NCBI RefSeq assembly: GCF_001507435.1
Contig: NZ_LMWH01000161.1
Coordinates: 1 to 64,000 of the forward strand
Direction: 5' to 3'
DNA from: Streptomyces sp. NRRL F-5122
GTDB taxonomy: Bacteria; Actinomycetota; Actinomycetes; Streptomycetales; Streptomycetaceae
Length of the DNA: 64,000 nucleotides
The stretch's first letter is position 1. Every line of letters begins with the position of its first letter. Below, one piece after another: positions 16,777 through 25,494 of the stretch. The translations under genes were made by a program, and so were the position numbers. The notes under the pieces are model-generated. The model was not told the origin of the DNA, made no database searches, and saw only the letters and a program-made list of their open reading frames with translations.

Positions 16777-17988
16777 ATGAGCGCTTCGCAGACCTCCGAT
16801 GCCCCCACGCTCCTTGTCAAGATCTTCGGCAAGGACCGGCCGGGCCTGACCGCAGGCTTGTTCGACACTCTGGCCGCCTACAGCGTCGACGTCGTCGACA
16901 TCGAGCAGGTGGTCACCCGGGGCCGGATGGTGCTGTGCGCACTCGTGACCGTGCCCCCGTCCGGGCTCGAGGGTGATCTGCGGGCGACCGTCCACAGCTG
17001 GGCGGAGTCCGTGAAGATGCAGGCGGAGATCATCTCCGGCATCGGCGACAACCGTCCGCGGGGCCTCGGACGCTCCCTGGTCACTGTGCTCGGCCACCCG
17101 CTCACCGCGGAGTCGACGGCGGCCATCGCCGCCCGGATCGCCGCGACCGGCGGCAACATCGACCGTATCTTCCGGCTCGCCAAGTACCCCGTGACGGCCG
17201 TCGAGTTCGCCGTGTCCGGCGTGGAGACCGAGCCGCTGCGCACCGCGCTCGTGACCGACGCCGCGGCGCTCGGCGTCGACATCGCGGTCGTTGCGGCGGG
17301 TCTGCACCGTCGCGCGCAACGTCTGGTCGTCATGGACGTGGACTCGACGCTCATCCAGGACGAGGTCATCGAGCTGTTCGCGGCGCACGCCGGCTGTGAG
17401 GCGGAGGTCGCCGAGGTGACGGCGGCCGCCATGCGCGGCGAACTGGACTTCGAGCAGTCGCTGCACGCGCGCGTGGCTCTGCTCAAGGGGCTGGACGCGT
17501 CGGTGGTCGACAAGGTCCGCGCCGAGATCCGGCTCACTCCGGGCGCGCGCACCCTGATCCGTACGCTGAAGCGGCTCGGCTTCCAGGTGGGGGTCGTCTC
17601 GGGCGGGTTCACCCAGGTCACGGACGATCTGAAGGAGCGGCTCGGGCTCGACTTCGCGCAGGCCAACACGCTGGAGATCGTCGACGGGAGGCTGACGGGC
17701 AAGGTCGTCGGCGACATCGTGGACCGGGCGGGCAAGGCACGGTTGCTGCGCCGGTTCGCCGCCGAAGCGGGTGTACCGCTGGCGCAGACCGTGGCGATCG
17801 GTGACGGGGCCAACGACCTCGACATGCTGAACGCGGCCGGTCTGGGCGTCGCCTTCAACGCCAAGCCCGTCGTGCGGCAGGCCGCGCACACCGCGGTGAA
17901 CTTCCCCTTCCTGGACACCGTCCTCTATCTGCTGGGCGTCACCCGCGAAGAGGTGGAGGCGGCGGACACGCAGGACGACCCTCACTGA
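16777..17988 (+). CDS. serB: Phosphoserine phosphatase SerB with ACT domains
   Basis: The 403-residue enzyme catalyses the last step of serine synthesis. Two N-terminal ACT-like regions (about 10-85 and 98-175; LVKIFGKDRPGLTAGLFD is the first) bind amino acids for regulation. The HAD phosphatase domain carries DVDST at 187-191 (nucleophile D187, acid D189), motif II in GVVSGGF and motif III/IV GDGANDLDML. I choose ATG 16777 (MSASQTSDAP), with GGTGGGA upstream, over GTG 16753. The tail ends in acidic residues. Confidence 0.94.
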   Translation: MSASQTSDAPTLLVKIFGKDRPGLTAGLFDTLAAYSVDVVDIEQVVTRGRMVLCALVTVPPSGLEGDLRATVHSWAESVKMQAEIISGIGDNRPRGLGRSLVTVLGHPLTAESTAAIAARIAATGGNIDRIFRLAKYPVTAVEFAVSGVETEPLRTALVTDAAALGVDIAVVAAGLHRRAQRLVVMDVDSTLIQDEVIELFAAHAGCEAEVAEVTAAAMRGELDFEQSLHARVALLKGLDASVVDKVRAEIRLTPGARTLIRTLKRLGFQVGVVSGGFTQVTDDLKERLGLDFAQANTLEIVDGRLTGKVVGDIVDRAGKARLLRRFAAEAGVPLAQTVAIGDGANDLDMLNAAGLGVAFNAKPVVRQAAHTAVNFPFLDTVLYLLGVTREEVEAADTQDDPH

Positions 17989-18010
17989 CCGCGCGCCTCA
18001 CCGGCATGTG

Positions 18011-18077
18011 CCTCTACGTCGGCGGTGGCCCCGGAACCTGCGTGGAGGCCGGGGCCACCGCCGACGTTCCGTAGAGG
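18011..18077. terminator. Long hairpin between convergent genes
   Basis: The arm 18011-18034 pairs with 18049-18065 and 18071-18077 (24 bp in all, one 5-nt bulge). It lies between serB and the convergent phosphatase gene and ends at the latter's stop codon. Confidence 0.85.
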
Positions 18078-18596
18078 TCAGTCGCTCGGCGACCAGAAGT
18101 CGATCAGCGTGGCCGTGCCCGGCTCGAGCGACTTCCACTCGGCGTCGAAACCGAGCACCGCGAAGGCGGCGGCCGGGAATCCGCGTCGGTCCATGTGCTC
18201 GCGGGCCTCCTTGTGGGCCGTCCCGGCGAGGACCTCGGCGAGACCCTGGATACCCGGGTTGTGGCCGATCAGGATCACGTTCCGGACGTCGTCGGACGTC
18301 TCGTCGAGCAAGGCGATCAGCTCGCCGGGCGAGGCCTCGTAGACCCGGTCCTCATAGACGGTTTTCGGCCGGTGCGGAAGCTCCTGGACCGCGAGCTTCC
18401 AGGTCTCGCGCGTGCGGATCGCGGTGGAGCAGAGGGCCAGATCGAAGGGGATGCCGGTGTCGGCCAGCTTGCGTCCGGCGACGGGCGCGTCCTTGCGGCC
18501 CCGGTCAGCGAGCGGGCGCTCGTGGTCGGGCACCTGCGGCCAGTCGGCCTTCGCATGCCGGAGGAGGACAATCCTGCGGGGTTCTGCGGAGCTCAT
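18078..18596 (-). CDS. SixA-like histidine phosphatase family protein
   Basis: The 172-residue protein starts with the RHG-type motif LLRHAKADW (H14 is the likely phospho-acceptor). DHERPLADRGRKDA follows, then the paired ICSTAIRTRE-like SSTAxRTxET segment and a late VILIGHNPG with the second catalytic His. Small size and the HAKAD form place it with SixA, which removes phosphate from histidine in phosphotransfer proteins; the true substrate here is unknown. It is convergent with serB. Confidence 0.9.
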   Translation of the reverse strand: MSSAEPRRIVLLRHAKADWPQVPDHERPLADRGRKDAPVAGRKLADTGIPFDLALCSTAIRTRETWKLAVQELPHRPKTVYEDRVYEASPGELIALLDETSDDVRNVILIGHNPGIQGLAEVLAGTAHKEAREHMDRRGFPAAAFAVLGFDAEWKSLEPGTATLIDFWSPSD

Positions 18597-18764
18597 GGGT
18601 CCCAGCTTCGCATGAAACAGGCCAGGGAGCGCAGGGAGTTGACGGCGCCGGCCGCGCGCCCGCGTCCGGGTGGCCGATTCGGTCGCCCGGCCGCGCTCAC
18701 CTGGCAGGACGACACCGGCGACGGCGGGCGGTCGGTGCCGCCGGTGCCCCTCGGTGGGGCTCCG

Positions 18765-18977
18765 TCACGACACGTGGTGCGTCACGCTGTGCTGGACGCG
18801 CTCGACGAGGTGCCCGAGGGCGGGGTCGCCGCCGCCGCTAGCGTCGGACGGGTTGAGGATGAGCGCCAGCAGGACGATGAAGGCCAGCGTGGGCAGTGCG
18901 AGGGCCCACCAGGGCAGCCTGATGTCGACGCCGCCCGTGGTCGCCGGGCCGGGCCGGAAGTGCGTAGGGGCCGACAT
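18765..18977 (-). CDS. Small single-pass membrane protein
   Basis: A 70-residue protein from ATG 18977, which has a GGAGG ribosome site 6 bp upstream. One hydrophobic segment (about residues 22-40, PWWALALPTLAFIVLLALIL) is flanked by a polar N-terminus and a Ser/Gly then His-containing tail. No family is recognised. The 168 bp between it and the SixA-like gene hold nothing obvious. Confidence 0.7.
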   Translation of the reverse strand: MSAPTHFRPGPATTGGVDIRLPWWALALPTLAFIVLLALILNPSDASGGGDPALGHLVERVQHSVTHHVS

Positions 18978-19308
18978 GCCTGCCTCCGTGGGTCTTCGGG
19001 TCCCGTGGTCCGCCCCTCGCGGCCACACCTCGAAGGTAGGGACTCATCGGCCCTCAACCCATCCGGTGATCCACCCACTTGCCCCTGACACTGGCCCCCT
19101 AGGGGATGGTGGGGCCAGCCCCACCCCCGGCCCGGGAGCACGCACCCGGCCCGGTGCCCCCTACACGGCTGAGCGGTGTGAACACCGTGGCACAGCGGGG
19201 TGCACGGACACCGGGCACCCGTCCGTCACGGTCGGCCGGCACCTTGGGTGGTACGACTCGGGGCCCCTCGGCGCCGCCGGCGGGCCGGCGCCCGGTCGAC
19301 GTCCTCGG
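18978..19308. other. Intergenic stretch without a recognised feature
   Basis: 331 bp between two small minus-strand genes. I find no convincing reading frame, hairpin with T-run, or repeat; a promoter for the 18977 gene is expected in its left part. Confidence 0.5.
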
Positions 19309-19425
19309 TCAGGGCGATGCGATCGTCGCGATGACGGCGATGATCACGAAGATGGCGAAGAACGTGCCGAAGACGAGCAGCATCTTCTTCTGGCCGTTCT
19401 TGGGGTTCGGGTCGAGCACGGGCAT
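19309..19425 (-). CDS. 38-residue membrane peptide, SGM_5486 family (transporter-associated)
   Basis: From ATG 19425 the frame gives a 38-residue peptide: a short DPNPKNGQKK polar head and one transmembrane helix (about 15-36, rich in Leu/Val/Ile/Phe). It matches, by recall, the Streptomyces SGM_5486-type family found next to transporters. It lies 61 bp downstream of the MFS gene on the same strand, so it is likely co-transcribed and possibly a small accessory subunit. It is easily missed because of its length. Confidence 0.75.
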   Translation of the reverse strand: MPVLDPNPKNGQKKMLLVFGTFFAIFVIIAVIATIASP

Positions 19426-19486
19426 GCGGTCAGTCTCGCACTTCCGGGCCGCCGGGGTTCCGGCGGGGTCGGCGCCGGCCGCGGTT

Positions 19487-20815
19487 TCACCGTCCCGGCG
19501 CCCCCGCCATCTCGTCCTCCACCGTGCCGTTGCGGCCCGCCAGGACCCCCACCACGATCTGCGGCACCATCAGCCCCGCCATGAGTGCGAGCGGCAGGCC
19601 CCAGCCGCCGCTGCTCTGGTAGAGAACTCCGACCAGCAGCGGTCCGGGGATCGACAGCAGATACCCGGTGCTCTGCGCGAAGGCCGACAGCTTGGCCACC
19701 CCCGCGCTCGTGCGGGCGCGCATGCCCACCATGGTCAGCGCCAGCGGGAAGGCGCAGTTGGAGACGCCCAGCAGCACCGCCCACGCCCAGGCGCCGCCCG
19801 CCGGGGCCCAGTACAGGCCCGCGTATCCGGCGAGACCGCACACGCCGAGGGCGATCACGATCGGGCCCTGGTGCGGTAGCCGCGACGCCAGCCGCGGGAT
19901 GACGAAGGCGAGCGGGACACCCATCACCATCGTGACGGCGAGGAGCACACCGGCCGTGCCCGCGGCCACCCCGGCGTCGCGGAAGATCTGTGCCATCCAG
20001 CCCATCGTGATGTAGGCGGCCGTCGCCTGGAGACCGAAGAAGACGGCCAGCGCCCATGCGGTTCGGCTGCGGACGATCCGCAGTCCGTCGTCGGGCTCGC
20101 CCCGGCCGGACGCGGCGGCGGGAGCGGCATCGTCCGCGGGAGCGGTGCCCGCGGGCCGCACGAAGGGGATCCACGGCAGGACCGCGACGGCCGAGAGCGC
20201 CGCCCAGACCGCGAGCCCGATGCGCCAGCTGCCGCCCAGCGCGTCCGTCAGGGGCACGGTGACCGCCGCGGCGGAGGCGGTGCCGAGGGCGAGCGCCATG
20301 GAGTACAGGCCGGTCATGGAGCCCACCCGGTCGGGGAACCAGCGCTTGACGATCACAGGCATCAGAACGTTGCTGACCGCGATGCCCATCAGCGCGAGCG
20401 CACTGCCGACCAGGAAGCCGGCCGTGCCGCCGAGGTAGGGGCGCAGAAGCAGCCCCGCGGTGATCGCGGCCATTCCGGCGCAGACCACGGCACCCGGTCC
20501 GAAGCGGCGGGCCAGCCGCGGCGCCATGATCCCGAAGACACCGAAGCAGAGCGGGGGCACCGAGGTGAGCAGTCCCGCCACGCCGCCGCTCATGCCGAGG
20601 CCGTCGCGCACCTCCTCCAGGAGGGCGCCGAGGCTGGTGATGGCGGGCCGCAGGTTGAGCGCGGTGAGCACGATGCCGACGACCAGGATGCGCAGTGTCC
20701 ACGCCCGCGGGGCGGACGTCCCGCTCCCGCTCGCCGTCTTCGTGGTTCCCGTCGCCGTTCGGGCCGGGCCGCGCGTCGGTGCGGGCGTCGTCGTTCCGGT
20801 CTGCTCACTAGCCAT
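19487..20815 (-). CDS. MFS transporter, CynX/NimT (YycB) type
   Basis: The 442-residue carrier has a Thr/Ala-rich cytosolic head (about 1-38) followed by 12 predicted membrane segments. The first is followed by NLRPAITSLGALLEEVRDGLG, the hallmark of the cyanate/nitroimidazole (CynX/NimT) MFS subfamily; MAPRLARRFG is the loop 2-3 motif. I choose ATG 20815 (MASEQTG): TATGAT (20823-20828, minus strand) lies 7 bp upstream, giving a leaderless transcript. It is divergent from a FadR-type regulator that probably controls it. Substrate unknown. Confidence 0.88.
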   Translation of the reverse strand: MASEQTGTTTPAPTRGPARTATGTTKTASGSGTSAPRAWTLRILVVGIVLTALNLRPAITSLGALLEEVRDGLGMSGGVAGLLTSVPPLCFGVFGIMAPRLARRFGPGAVVCAGMAAITAGLLLRPYLGGTAGFLVGSALALMGIAVSNVLMPVIVKRWFPDRVGSMTGLYSMALALGTASAAAVTVPLTDALGGSWRIGLAVWAALSAVAVLPWIPFVRPAGTAPADDAAPAAASGRGEPDDGLRIVRSRTAWALAVFFGLQATAAYITMGWMAQIFRDAGVAAGTAGVLLAVTMVMGVPLAFVIPRLASRLPHQGPIVIALGVCGLAGYAGLYWAPAGGAWAWAVLLGVSNCAFPLALTMVGMRARTSAGVAKLSAFAQSTGYLLSIPGPLLVGVLYQSSGGWGLPLALMAGLMVPQIVVGVLAGRNGTVEDEMAGAPGR

Positions 20816-20822
20816 GGGAGAC

Positions 20823-20843
20823 ATCATAGAATGATGGGATGAT
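20823..20843 (-). promoter_or_regulatory. MFS promoter -10 overlapping ATCAT/ATGAT repeats (candidate regulator site)
   Basis: ATCAT-AGA-ATGAT (20823-20835) is an inverted repeat that contains the -10 hexamer of the minus-strand MFS gene; a second ATGAT (20839-20843) follows. A TGGACA-like -35 lies about 19 bp upstream. The position between divergent MFS and GntR genes fits an operator for the latter. Confidence 0.6.
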
Positions 20844-20915
20844 TGGCTGTCCACTCCCGCTGCGTTACGCTCCGGATCCTCCGGCCTCGCCACCAGGCCC
20901 GCACGAAGGACCGTC

Positions 20916-21605
20916 ATGCCGCTGAGCCACCCCCGCCGATCCGCGCTGGCCGAGCAGGTCATCGCCGCGCTGCGGAACCAGATCACCTCGGGGGAATGGC
21001 CGGTGGGCTCCCGCATCCCCACCGAGCCCGAACTGGTCGAGCAGCTCGGGGTGGCCCGCAACACGGTGCGCGAGGCGGTCCGCGCACTGGCGCACAACGG
21101 TCTGCTGGACATCCGCCAGGGGTCGGGCACCTATGTGGTGGCGACCAGCGAACTCGCCGGCGTGATGCACCGGCGGTTCGCCGACGCCGACCGGGGCCAC
21201 ATCGCCGAACTCCGCTCCACCCTGGAGTCGGGAGCCGCAAAACTGGCCGCCGAGCGGCGGACCGAACGCGACCTCAAGCAACTCGACGCCCTCCTCGTAC
21301 GCCGCCAGGAGGCCTGGGAGTCCGGGGACACCGAGGCGTTCGTGACCGCCGACGCCACCTTCCACATGGCGGTGGTGGCCGCGTCCCACAACGACGTGAT
21401 GACGGCGATGTACGCGGATCTCGTCGAGGTGCTGCGGGACTGGCTGCGCGACGACGTCGGCGAGGAGCTGACGCCGGAGACCTACATGGACCACACACGG
21501 CTGGTGGACGCCGTCCGGACGGGCGACGCGGCCACGGCTGCGTCGGAGGCCGCGAGCTATCCGTTCGTGTGCCGTCCGGGGCGCCCGGGGCCCGCTTCCC
21601 GCTGA
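20916..21605 (+). CDS. GntR-family transcriptional regulator, FadR subfamily
   Basis: The 229-residue protein has an N-terminal winged helix (about 10-75: LAEQVIAALRNQITSGEWPVG, PTEPELVEQLGVARNTVREAVR, LDIRQGSGTYV) and a C-terminal all-helical FCD effector domain (about 85-215; HMAVVAASHN and the later HTRLVDAV carry the likely metal-binding His/Asp set). AAGGA lies 7 bp before ATG 20916. The divergent MFS gene is the probable target. The ligand is unknown. Confidence 0.92.
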   Translation: MPLSHPRRSALAEQVIAALRNQITSGEWPVGSRIPTEPELVEQLGVARNTVREAVRALAHNGLLDIRQGSGTYVVATSELAGVMHRRFADADRGHIAELRSTLESGAAKLAAERRTERDLKQLDALLVRRQEAWESGDTEAFVTADATFHMAVVAASHNDVMTAMYADLVEVLRDWLRDDVGEELTPETYMDHTRLVDAVRTGDAATAASEAASYPFVCRPGRPGPASR

Positions 21606-21612
21606 CCGCCGC

Positions 21613-21984
21613 TCACCGGGCGTGCCCGACCCACGCCGAGCGCACGTTCTGCCAGCAGCGTCCGCTCAGCCGTACCGTCATCGCGGGCCCGGCCTCCACC
21701 GGGGCGGTGTCGGTGTCGATGTCCCACCAGCGGTCGCACTCGATGTGCAGACTGACGTGGTCGGTGTCGGGAAAGGGGTTGTGGCAGTAGGCCACGACGT
21801 CGGAGCCGATGACGCCGACGCGGCACTCGGCACCGAACGGCTGCGGGTCGGCGCTCTTCCCCGTGGTCACGTCCGTGTGCGGACCGGCCTGCACCACACC
21901 GGCCGGTGGCAGGGAGTCGTACGGCAGAACCGTCAGCAGCGCGAGGGCGAGGAAGGCCGGAGCGGAGCGGCGGGACAGACGCAC
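21613..21984 (-). CDS. Small secreted protein with four cysteines
   Basis: The 123-residue product has a signal peptide (basic MRLSRR, hydrophobic to about residue 20, probable cleavage near residues 25-33). The mature part holds four cysteines (ECRV, YCHN, ECDRWW, RCWQ) likely forming two disulfides. No domain is recognised. RBS AGGAGG lies upstream. It is convergent with the GntR gene, 7 bp apart. Confidence 0.75.
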   Translation of the reverse strand: MRLSRRSAPAFLALALLTVLPYDSLPPAGVVQAGPHTDVTTGKSADPQPFGAECRVGVIGSDVVAYCHNPFPDTDHVSLHIECDRWWDIDTDTAPVEAGPAMTVRLSGRCWQNVRSAWVGHAR

Positions 21985-22080
21985 AAGGGGACCTCCTGGG
22001 CCGTTCGCCTGCGGGGCGGTGCGTACTCCCAGCGTGCGTGCTGCACGGCCCGTGGGCCCGTGTCAGTTGCTCCGAACGGG

Positions 22081-22120
22081 CGACGCCCCGCTCCCCGCGC
22101 TTGCGGGGAGCGGGGCGTCG
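22081..22120. terminator. Strong hairpin terminator upstream side of secreted-protein gene / downstream of inhA
   Basis: A perfect 18-bp stem (22081-22098 with 22103-22120) with a GCTT loop. It lies 72 bp after the inhA stop on the minus strand and would end the fabG-inhA transcript. Confidence 0.88.
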
Positions 22121-22191
22121 GCCCGGTACGCCGGGAGGCCCGTCGCGGTACGCGAGCGCTCGCGCGCTCGGCCGTCCGGCCTCGGAAAGGC

Positions 22192-22959
22192 TCAGGCGCC
22201 GATGGCGTGCAGACCGCCGTCCACGTGGATGATCTCGCCGGTGGTCTTCGGGAACCAGTCGCTGAGCAGGGCGACGATGCCCCGGCCGGCCGGCTCCGGG
22301 TCCTTGAGGTCCCACTCCAGCGGGGAGCGGTTGTCCCACACGGAGGCCAGCTCGCCGAAGCCCGGGATGGACTTGGCAGCCATGGAGCCGAGCGGGCCCG
22401 CGGAGATCAGGTTGCAGCGGATGTTCTGCTTGCCCAGGTCACGCGCGATGTAGCGGCTGGTGGCCTCCAGGGCGGCCTTGGCCGGGCCCATCCAGTCGTA
22501 CTGCGGCCACGCGTACTGCGCGTCGAAGGTGAGGCCGACGACCGAGCCGCCGTTCTGCATCAGCGGCAGGCAGGCCATGGTCAGCGACTTCAGGGAGTAC
22601 GCCGAGACGTGCATGGCGGTGGCCACGGACTCGAACGGCGTGTTCAGGAAGTTGCCGCCGAGGGCGTCCTGCGGGGCGAAGCCGATGGAGTGCACGACGC
22701 CGTCGAGACCGCCCAGCTCCTCGCCGACGATGTCGGCCAGGCGGCCGAGGTGCTCGTCGTTGGTCACGTCCAGCTCGATGACCTTGGTGGGCTTCGGGAG
22801 CTTCTTGGCGATGCGCTCGGTCAGCGTCGGCCGCGGGAACGCGGTCAGGATGATCTCGGCGCCCTGCTCCTGGGCCAGCTTCGCGGCGTGGAAGGCGATG
22901 GAGGACTCCATCAGCACACCGGAGATCAGGACGCGCTTGCCCTCGAGAATTCCGCTCAT
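22192..22959 (-). CDS. fabI: Enoyl-[acyl-carrier-protein] reductase, InhA/FabI type
   Basis: The 255-residue NADH-dependent enzyme reduces trans-2-enoyl-ACP in fatty acid elongation. It resembles mycobacterial InhA: glycine-rich SGVLMESSIAF near residues 13-23, HSIGFAPQ at 90-97, and the catalytic tyrosine/lysine pair Y154 and K161 in YDWMGPAK. Length is normal. Its start lies 5 bp after fabG on the same strand, with a ribosome site inside the gap region, so the two genes form an operon providing consecutive reductase steps. Confidence 0.95.
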   Translation of the reverse strand: MSGILEGKRVLISGVLMESSIAFHAAKLAQEQGAEIILTAFPRPTLTERIAKKLPKPTKVIELDVTNDEHLGRLADIVGEELGGLDGVVHSIGFAPQDALGGNFLNTPFESVATAMHVSAYSLKSLTMACLPLMQNGGSVVGLTFDAQYAWPQYDWMGPAKAALEATSRYIARDLGKQNIRCNLISAGPLGSMAAKSIPGFGELASVWDNRSPLEWDLKDPEPAGRGIVALLSDWFPKTTGEIIHVDGGLHAIGA

Positions 22960-22964
22960 GGTGA

Positions 22965-23669
22965 TCAGTGACCCATTCCCAGTCCGCCGTCAACGGGGAT
23001 GACGGCTCCAGTGATGTACGAGGCGTCGTCGGAGGCGAGGAACCGCACCGTCGCGGCGATCTCCTCCGGCTTCGCGTACCGGCCGAGCGGCACCTGCGAC
23101 ACGATGTTCTGGCGCTGCTCGTCGGTGAGCACCTTGGTCATGTCCGTGTCGACGAAGCCGGGAGCGACGACGTTGAAGGTGATGTTGCGCGAGCCCAGTT
23201 CACGGGCGAGGGAACGGGCGAATCCGACCAGGCCGGCCTTTGAGGCGGCGTAGTTCGCCTGCCCGGCGGAGCCCAGCAGCCCCACGACCGACGAGACGAG
23301 CACCACGCGGCCCTTCTTGGCCCGCAGCATGGCGCGGTTGGCGCGCTTGACGACACGGAAGGTGCCGGTGAGGTTGGTGTCGAGGACCGAGGTGAAGTCC
23401 TCCTCCGACATCCGCATCAGAAGCTGGTCCTTGGTGACACCGGCGTTGGCGACCAGGACCTCGACCGGGCCGTGCTCGGCCTCGATCTCCTTGTAGGCCT
23501 GCTCCACCTGCTCGGTGTCGGTGATGTCGCACTTGACCGCCAGGAAGCCGGCCGGCGGCTCCCCCGAGCGGTATGTGATCGCGACCTTGTCGCCGGCGTC
23601 GGCGAACGCGCGGGCGATGGCGAGGCCGATGCCCCGGTTGCCTCCAGTGACGAGAACCGAGCGGCTCAA
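22965..23669 (-). CDS. fabG: 3-oxoacyl-[acyl-carrier-protein] reductase
   Basis: The 234-residue SDR reduces beta-ketoacyl-ACP with NADPH. TGGNRGIG (8-15), NAG (75-77) and the catalytic set S127, Y140, K144 (YAASK) are all intact. The start codon at 23669 is TTG, preceded by AAAGGGTG; the first residues SRSVLVTGG fit the family exactly. It is the first gene of the fabG-inhA operon, as in mycobacteria (mabA-inhA). Confidence 0.95.
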   Translation of the reverse strand: MSRSVLVTGGNRGIGLAIARAFADAGDKVAITYRSGEPPAGFLAVKCDITDTEQVEQAYKEIEAEHGPVEVLVANAGVTKDQLLMRMSEEDFTSVLDTNLTGTFRVVKRANRAMLRAKKGRVVLVSSVVGLLGSAGQANYAASKAGLVGFARSLARELGSRNITFNVVAPGFVDTDMTKVLTDEQRQNIVSQVPLGRYAKPEEIAATVRFLASDDASYITGAVIPVDGGLGMGH

Positions 23670-23764
23670 CGGATCACCCTTTCGATAGCGGTCTGTAACC
23701 CCTGAAAGACATGCGCCTTCGTCGAAAACCTATCTGGCCGGGCCGCCGTGCGGAGAAGCGGGCA

Positions 23765-23794
23765 CCGACAGTGACATACGGGAGTCGCTGTCGG
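23765..23794. repeat. 11-bp inverted repeat in the fabG/tldD intergenic region
   Basis: CCGACAGTGAC (23765-23775) and GTCGCTGTCGG (23784-23794), one mismatch, 8-bp spacer, about 100 bp upstream of fabG. It is a candidate operator or transcript hairpin in the 268-bp divergent promoter region. Confidence 0.5.
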
Positions 23795-23937
23795 ATCCCT
23801 ACAGAAGCGGGGCCGCCGGGCCGCCCGGGACCCGTCGCCGACCGCAAAGGTCCGGCCGCGCGGCGGAAAAGTGTGGTCCGGGCGCCCGCTCGCGCGACAT
23901 GATCGGACCGACAGGCCACGACAGCAGGGAGACCTCG

Positions 23938-25494
23938 GTGCCTCATTCCATCGACGAAGCCTTCACGGCACTGCCGCTGCGGGCCCTGGCCGACGCCGCG
24001 CTGGCACGTGCGCGCTCGCTCGGGGCCGAGCACGCGGACTTCCGGTTCGAGCGGGTGCGCAGCGCCGCCTGGCGGTTGCGGGACGGCAGGCCCTCCGGGT
24101 CGTCGGACACCACCGACCTGGGCTACGCGGTACGGGTCGTGCACGGCGGGACCTGGGGCTTCGCCTCGGGTGTGGATCTGACGCCGGACGCGGCGGCCAA
24201 GGTCGCCTCCCAGGCGGTGGCGATGGCGAAGCTGTCGGCCCAGGTGATCAGGGCGGCGGGGTCCGGCTCGGGGGCACCGCCCACGCCTTCCGGGCAGTGG
24301 GGGAGGGTGGAGCTGGCGGCGGAGCCCGTGCACGCCGAGAAGACATGGGTCTCGTCGTACGACATCGACCCCTTCACCGTGCCCGACGAGGAGAAGACCG
24401 GGCTGCTGGCGGAGTTCAGCGCACGCCTGCTGGCGGCCGACGGCGTCAACCACGTCGACGCCTCGCTGCTCACCGTCCATGAGAACAAGTTCTATGCCGA
24501 CACCGCCGGGACCGTGACCACACAGCAGCGCGTACGGCTGCATCCGCAGCTCACCGCGGTCTCGGTCGACGAGTCGACCGGCGAGTTCGACTCCATGCGC
24601 ACCCTCGCGCCGCCGGTCGGCCGCGGCTGGGAGTACCTGACGGGCACCGGCTGGGACTGGGACTCGGAACTGGAGCGGATCCCCGCGCTGCTCGCCGAGA
24701 AGATGCGTGCGCCGAGCGTCGAGGCGGGTGTGTACGACCTGGTGGTCGACCCGTCCAACCTGTGGCTGACCATTCACGAGTCCATCGGGCACGCCACCGA
24801 GCTGGACCGGGCGCTCGGCTACGAGGCCGCCTACGCGGGCACCTCCTTCGCCACGTTCGACAAGCTGGGCAAGCTCAAGTACGGCTCCGAGCTGATGAAC
24901 GTCACCGGTGACCGCACCGCCGAGCACGGCCTCGCGACGATCGGATACGACGACGAGGGCGTCGAGGGACAGTCCTGGGACCTGGTCAAGGACGGGACGC
25001 TGGTGGGGTACCAGCTGGACCGCCGCATCGCGAGGCTGACCGGGTTCGAGCGGTCCAACGGCTGCGCGTACGCCGACTCGCCCGGGCACGTGCCGGTACA
25101 GCGCATGGCCAACGTCTCGCTTCAGCCGGATCCGGGCGGGCTGTCCACCGAGGATCTGATCGGTGGCGTGGACCGCGGCATCTACGTCGTCGGGGACCGC
25201 TCCTGGTCCATCGACATGCAGCGCTACAACTTCCAGTTCACCGGTCAGCGGTTCTTCAAGATCGAGAACGGTCGCATCACGGGTCAGCTGCGCGACGTCG
25301 CCTACCAGGCGACGACCACCGACTTCTGGGGTTCCATGACGGCCGTCGGCGGTCCGCAGACCTATGTCCTCGGCGGTGCCTTCAACTGCGGCAAGGCCCA
25401 GCCCGGCCAGGTCGCGGCCGTCTCGCACGGCTGCCCGTCGGCCCTCTTCAAGGGCGTCAACATTCTGAACACCACGCAGGAGGCCGGACGATGA
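23938..25494 (+). CDS. tldD: TldD family metalloprotease
   Basis: The 518-residue protein is the catalytic TldD subunit. The zinc-binding HExxxH (HESIGHATE, about residue 280) is intact, and the C-terminal region contains the conserved GCPSALFKG-like end. The GTG start at 23938 has CAGGGAGA upstream. TldD pairs with TldE/PmbA to degrade unstructured peptides and, in some bacteria, to trim ribosomal natural-product leaders. The tldE gene overlaps it by 4 bp (ATGA). Confidence 0.92.
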   Translation: MPHSIDEAFTALPLRALADAALARARSLGAEHADFRFERVRSAAWRLRDGRPSGSSDTTDLGYAVRVVHGGTWGFASGVDLTPDAAAKVASQAVAMAKLSAQVIRAAGSGSGAPPTPSGQWGRVELAAEPVHAEKTWVSSYDIDPFTVPDEEKTGLLAEFSARLLAADGVNHVDASLLTVHENKFYADTAGTVTTQQRVRLHPQLTAVSVDESTGEFDSMRTLAPPVGRGWEYLTGTGWDWDSELERIPALLAEKMRAPSVEAGVYDLVVDPSNLWLTIHESIGHATELDRALGYEAAYAGTSFATFDKLGKLKYGSELMNVTGDRTAEHGLATIGYDDEGVEGQSWDLVKDGTLVGYQLDRRIARLTGFERSNGCAYADSPGHVPVQRMANVSLQPDPGGLSTEDLIGGVDRGIYVVGDRSWSIDMQRYNFQFTGQRFFKIENGRITGQLRDVAYQATTTDFWGSMTAVGGPQTYVLGGAFNCGKAQPGQVAAVSHGCPSALFKGVNILNTTQEAGR

